DNA of 8,655 nt, from positions 1,246-9,900 of the forward strand of contig DOTC01000190.1 in assembly GCA_003513855.1 (NCBI GenBank). The letters run 5' to 3'. Position 1 is the stretch's first letter; the number at the start of each line of letters is the position of its first letter. This document shows, piece by piece, positions 5,815-8,655 of the stretch. The DNA comes from Deltaproteobacteria bacterium. GTDB taxonomy: Bacteria > Desulfobacterota > Deferrimicrobia > Deferrimicrobiales > Deferrimicrobiaceae. The notes below the pieces were generated by a model. That model was not told the DNA's origin, ran no database searches, and worked only from the letters and a program-made list of their open reading frames with translations. Position numbers and translations under genes: made by a program.

Positions 5815-6387
5815 TTGGGAAAGAAAAAAGTGCGCAACGGGTCGGCTTGCCTCCTCCTGATTGGCGTCCTGCTGGCTTTTCTTTGCGGATGCGGCGGAGG
5901 GGATTCGGGATCCGTTTCCCCCCCGGAGGTCCCCGGCACGGGCACGGGAATTCCGGGGATCGACTCGATCCGGCAGGAGTTCCTCGACGCCGTCAACCAG
6001 GCCCGCTCCGTGCCCCGGATGTGCGGGAGCGATTCCTATCCCGCAGCCCCTGCCGTGGCGTGGAACGACGACCTCGCCATGGCCGCCTACCTCCACTCCT
6101 CCGACATGGCGATCAACGGGTTCTTCTCCCACACCGGGTCGGACGGCAGCTCTCCGGGGGACCGGATCACGCGGGAAGGGTACGATTGGAGAACGTATGG
6201 CGAGAATATCGCCGTGAACTACCCCACGGTCTCCGCCGTGATGCAGGGGTGGCTGGGAAGCGATGGACATTGCCGCAACATCATGAATCGCAACTTCGAG
6301 GAGATCGGCGCCGCCTATGCGGAAGGGGTTTATTCGGGGACACCTTCCGCACCCTATTGGACGTTCGAACTCGCAGCGTCGAGGTAG
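5815..6387 (+). CDS. CAP/SCP-domain (PR-1-like) lipoprotein
   Basis: The protein is 190 aa if started at TTG 5815. A basic n-region and hydrophobic stretch (12-23) end in a lipobox LCGC (Cys26), followed by a Gly/Ser/Pro linker (27-50). The CAP domain fills 53-188. It shows a LHSSDMA helix (His94), FFSHTGSDGSSPGDR (His106), GYDWRTYGENIAV (Glu130), GWLGSDGHCRNIMN (His152) and a final YWTFELA strand. These are the usual conserved CAP cavity residues. Cys70 and Cys153 could form a disulfide. Bacterial CAP proteins are exported, but their activities are mostly unknown. No ATG exists upstream of the signal peptide; TTG 5815 has GGGGTGG (5805-5811) just before it, and GTG 5830 is a weaker alternative. 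The gene converges with mscS, with 10 nt between stop codons. Confidence 0.88.
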   Translation: MGKKKVRNGSACLLLIGVLLAFLCGCGGGDSGSVSPPEVPGTGTGIPGIDSIRQEFLDAVNQARSVPRMCGSDSYPAAPAVAWNDDLAMAAYLHSSDMAINGFFSHTGSDGSSPGDRITREGYDWRTYGENIAVNYPTVSAVMQGWLGSDGHCRNIMNRNFEEIGAAYAEGVYSGTPSAPYWTFELAASR

Positions 6388-6396
6388 CCCCTTTGG

Positions 6397-6424
6397 CCTA
6401 TCCCGTGTTCGACACCGGGATGGG
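6397..6424. other. Stem-loop at the junction of two convergent genes
   Basis: CCTATCCCG (6397-6405) pairs with CGGGATGGG (6416-6424) with one G-U. It is extended by TGT/ACA (6406-6408, 6412-6414) around a TCG loop, with C6415 bulged. It begins 9 nt after the CAP gene stop and overlaps the last codons of mscS. No T tract follows on either strand, so it is not a canonical terminator, but it may stabilise or end the CAP transcript. Confidence 0.4.
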
Positions 6425-7381
6425 GACCGACACCGATTTCACATGGAGGTCCCGCTGGGGAAAGGGGATCTCGATCCCGTGCTCCTTGAACGCCTTGAAG
6501 ATCATGAAATAGATCTCGCTGGCGAGGATCCTCGGGTACTGGACCCGCGTGACGGTCCAGACATGGAGGACGAAGTCGAGCGAGCTGTCGCCGAAACCGG
6601 TGAAGACGACCTCGGGCTCCGGAATGGTCAGGACGTCCGGGTGCTTGTCGGCGACTTCCATGAGGACGTCGCGAACGACCTCGGGGTCGCTTTTGTAAGA
6701 GACGCCCAGGGGAACGGCGAAGCGGACCTGCCGATCGTTTGCCGTCCAGTTCGTCACATGGCTGTTGATGAATTCCGAGTTCGGGATGATCATCACGACG
6801 TTGTCGTTGGTACGGATCCAGGTGCTGCGCGCGGCGATCCGGACGACGTCTCCGTTGGTGTTTCCCACCTCGACCCGGTCCCCCACCTGGATGGGGCGCT
6901 CCATCAGGAGGACGATTCCCGACACGAAGTTGTTCGCGATGTTCTGCAAGCCGAACCCGATCCCGATGCCGAGCGCGCCGCCAAGGATGACGAGGCTGCT
7001 CATGTTCACCCCGGCCCACTGGAGGCCTACCAGCAGCCCGAACAGGAATATGAGGTACGCTGTGATCTGCGCAAACGCGTACTGCTGTCCGGTATTGAGG
7101 GAGGTCCGGACGAGGACCCGGTCCTCCATGAACCGACGGATCATCCCCGAGAATATCCGGAGGAAGGTGAGGTACACGAAGGTCTTGATGAGGAAGACCG
7201 GCGTGACCGGGAGTCCCCCGATGGTGAAGTAGGGGCGGTTCAGGGCCTTGATGATGCGGGTGTTCAAGTCGCCGAAGAGGGGTAGAATCTGTTCGTACGC
7301 GAGGAACCCGATTCCGAGGATGGCGAAGATCGCCACGCCCAGCAGGATCATGATTCGGGTGCCCGTGGTCAGTTTCTTCAT
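6398..7381 (-). CDS. MscS-family small-conductance mechanosensitive channel
   Basis: This 327-aa inner-membrane protein fits the MscS fold: an osmotic safety valve that opens when membrane tension rises after hypo-osmotic shock. Hydrophobic spans are at about 9-28, 58-78 and 103-122. The pore helix is at about 125-160, with the Gly/Ala-rich LGGALGIGIGFGLQNIANN and FVSGIVLLMERPIQVGD, the family signature. The beta domain follows (about 165-220) with IPNSEFINSHVTNW, then the alpha/beta C-terminal domain ending near IPFPQRDLHV. The start ATG at 7381 is preceded on the minus strand by AAGGAGAG with an 8-nt gap. The frame stays open further upstream, but that part lacks similarity and overlaps the glgE 5' end, so the longer start is rejected. 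It is divergent from glgE and converges with the CAP gene. The length is close to E. coli MscS (286 aa) with one extra N-terminal stretch. Confidence 0.93.
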   Translation of the reverse strand: MKKLTTGTRIMILLGVAIFAILGIGFLAYEQILPLFGDLNTRIIKALNRPYFTIGGLPVTPVFLIKTFVYLTFLRIFSGMIRRFMEDRVLVRTSLNTGQQYAFAQITAYLIFLFGLLVGLQWAGVNMSSLVILGGALGIGIGFGLQNIANNFVSGIVLLMERPIQVGDRVEVGNTNGDVVRIAARSTWIRTNDNVVMIIPNSEFINSHVTNWTANDRQVRFAVPLGVSYKSDPEVVRDVLMEVADKHPDVLTIPEPEVVFTGFGDSSLDFVLHVWTVTRVQYPRILASEIYFMIFKAFKEHGIEIPFPQRDLHVKSVSVPIPVSNTG

Positions 7382-7577
7382 GACGGTGCTCTCCTTGAAA
7401 ACGTAATAAGATATGATACTGTAAAAAAATGAGCTTTCGTTAGTCCCTCCGCTGGCTTCCCGAAACGATATCGGACTGTTTTTAGGGAAGGGGAGCACGG
7501 AAGGTTCACGAGCCGGATTTCGGATAAGTTGAACCGTTCCAGCGGAGAGATAGCCTGACATTCCGGGAGAACCGGGC
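7382..7577. promoter_or_regulatory. Divergent mscS / glgE intergenic region
   Basis: This 196-nt gap must hold the promoters for both mscS (leftward) and glgE (rightward). An AT-rich patch (7401-7430), with TATGAT at 7412-7417 and a run of seven A residues, stands out in GC-rich DNA. I could not find a -10/-35 pair with correct spacing on either strand, so no specific promoter is called. Confidence 0.4.
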
Positions 7578-8655
7578 ATGAAGACCGAAAAGCGCTCACG
7601 GAGAAGAGGCGGGACCGCCGAGAGAACAACCCGCCGCGTGGTCATCGAGAACGTCCGCCCGGAGGTCGACGGGGGCCGCTTTCCTATCAAGAGGACCGTC
7701 GGGGAGAGCGTGATGGTCACGGCCGACATCCACACCGATGGGCACGATATGATCACCGCCGTGCTCCGGTACAGGAATCACGGCGAAGCCGACTGGCGGG
7801 AGGCCCCCATGCGGGAGGTCGGCAACGACCGGTGGGCCGGCAGCTTCCGGGTCTCCTCCCTGGGACGCTCTTTCTATACGCTTGCGGCCTGGGTCGACCG
7901 GTTTTGCTCCTGGCGCCGCGACCTGGCGAAGAAGGCCGACGCAGGTCAGGATGTCCGGGTCGACCTGCTGGTGGGCGCGCAGCTGGTCGAGGAGGCGGCG
8001 GGGAGGGCAAAGGGTGCGGACCGGGAAGCCCTGCGCAAGGCGGCGGCTGCCCTGAAGGTGGATGACGAATCCGGGCTGGCGGAAGCCGTGCGAAGGGCGC
8101 TGGACGAAGGACTTCTTCGCCGGATGGAAGGGTATCCCGACCGGCGGCATGCGACCCATTACGGCAAGGAGCTCCCGGTGGTGGTCGACCGGGAGAGGGC
8201 CCGCTTCAGCACATGGTACGAGATGTTCCCCCGGTCCTGCTCGCCGGAGCCGGGAAACCACGGCACCCTGCGCGACGTGGTGAGTCGACTGCCCTATATC
8301 GCAGGGATGGGGTTCGACGTCCTGTACCTTCCGCCGGTCCACCCGATCGGACACACGCACCGGAAAGGGAAGAACAACGTCACCGATCCGGGGTCCGACG
8401 ACGTGGGCAGCCCCTGGGCGATCGGCTCCGGGGAGGGAGGGCACAAGGCCGTCCATCCTTCGCTCGGGTCCCTCGACGATTTCCGGCACCTCGTGGAGAA
8501 AGCGCGGGAGCACGGCCTGGAGGTCGCCCTCGACATCGCCTACCAGTGCTCCCCGGACCACCCGTATGTCACGGAGCACCCGGAGTGGTTCCGACTCCGG
8601 CCGGACGGCACCGTGCAGTACGCCGAGAACCCGCCGAAGAAGTACCAGGACATCT
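7578..8655 (+). CDS. glgE: Alpha-1,4-glucan:maltose-1-phosphate maltosyltransferase (partial, 3' end cut)
   Basis: GlgE adds maltosyl units from maltose-1-phosphate to alpha-1,4-glucans, building glycogen-like polymer in the cytoplasm; in known pathways maltose-1-phosphate comes from trehalose through TreS and Pep2. The first 359 codons are present, about half of a family member (roughly 650-700 aa). A basic tail (1-20) leads into VVIENVRPEVDGGRFPIKR, the start of the N-terminal domain. The helical insert follows (about 115-195), then the GH13 barrel: STWYEMFPRS (about 209-218), MGFDVLYLPPVHPIG (244-258), SPWAIG (278-283), EVALDIAYQCSPDHP (about 315-329) and YAENPPKKYQD at the edge. These match GlgE-specific wording of GH13 motifs. 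The catalytic Asp/Glu lie beyond the window. The ATG at 7578 is preceded by GGGAGA (7565-7570) with a 7-nt gap. No internal break is seen. Confidence 0.93.
   Translation, partial: MKTEKRSRRRGGTAERTTRRVVIENVRPEVDGGRFPIKRTVGESVMVTADIHTDGHDMITAVLRYRNHGEADWREAPMREVGNDRWAGSFRVSSLGRSFYTLAAWVDRFCSWRRDLAKKADAGQDVRVDLLVGAQLVEEAAGRAKGADREALRKAAAALKVDDESGLAEAVRRALDEGLLRRMEGYPDRRHATHYGKELPVVVDRERARFSTWYEMFPRSCSPEPGNHGTLRDVVSRLPYIAGMGFDVLYLPPVHPIGHTHRKGKNNVTDPGSDDVGSPWAIGSGEGGHKAVHPSLGSLDDFRHLVEKAREHGLEVALDIAYQCSPDHPYVTEHPEWFRLRPDGTVQYAENPPKKYQDI

Noticed and set aside
6317..7285. Plus-strand frame of 322 codons antisense to mscS
   Set aside because: It is opposite a well-supported channel gene; the Asp/Glu/Val-rich translation is a shadow.
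7382..7756. N-terminal extension of the mscS frame up to 7756
   Set aside because: The extension overlaps the 5' end of glgE, lacks similarity to MscS proteins, and a well-placed SD stands before the ATG at 7381.
7596..8579. Minus-strand frame of 327 codons antisense to glgE
   Set aside because: The plus strand shows continuous GlgE similarity to the window edge; the antisense frame has no recognisable motifs.

Overview
The window looks like a piece of a high-GC (above 60% by eye) Gram-negative chromosome. The protein types suggest a Desulfobacterota / deltaproteobacterium-like or similar environmental lineage: two outer-membrane-type lipoproteins, an OmpA-family peptidoglycan-binding protein, a DUF5117/DUF4953-type zinc metalloprotease, and the GlgE maltosyltransferase. 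This placement is inference from gene content and codon use, not from a phylogenetic marker.

Layout. (1) Positions 1-67 hold the 3' end of a tRNA (probably Lys) and its intrinsic terminator. A tyrosine-recombinase 3' remnant on the minus strand reads straight into that tRNA, which is typical of an element integrated at a tRNA 3' end. At about 338-350 it is joined directly to an internal fragment of a radical-SAM activase-like gene on the plus strand. Both are truncated, so 1-610 is a scar of integration and deletion. (2) 750-3347 encodes a large secreted zinc metalloprotease, followed by a possible 33-codon small ORF and a strong terminator. (3) 3681-3992 encodes an unrecognised 103-aa protein. 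(4) 4187-5565 (minus) is a two-gene operon: a small DUF4398 lipoprotein, then an OmpA-family lipoprotein that carries its own DUF4398-like segment. (5) 5815-6387 encodes a CAP/SCP-domain lipoprotein, convergent with (6) an MscS-type mechanosensitive channel (6398-7381, minus). (7) Divergent from mscS, glgE starts at 7578 and runs off the right edge.

Working together. Most intact genes act in the cell envelope: a secreted protease, peptidoglycan-anchoring lipoproteins, a CAP lipoprotein and an osmotic valve. glgE (alpha-glucan synthesis from maltose-1-phosphate, usually fed by trehalose) shares an intergenic region with mscS, which makes an osmotic or compatible-solute link possible but unproven.

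I found no CRISPR array, intact mobile element, toxin-antitoxin pair or clear new defence system. The least explained pieces are the int/radical-SAM junction, the small ORF at 3379-3480, the 103-aa protein at 3681, and a diverged direct repeat shared by the integrase tail (71-94) and the ompA 3' flank (4117-4139).
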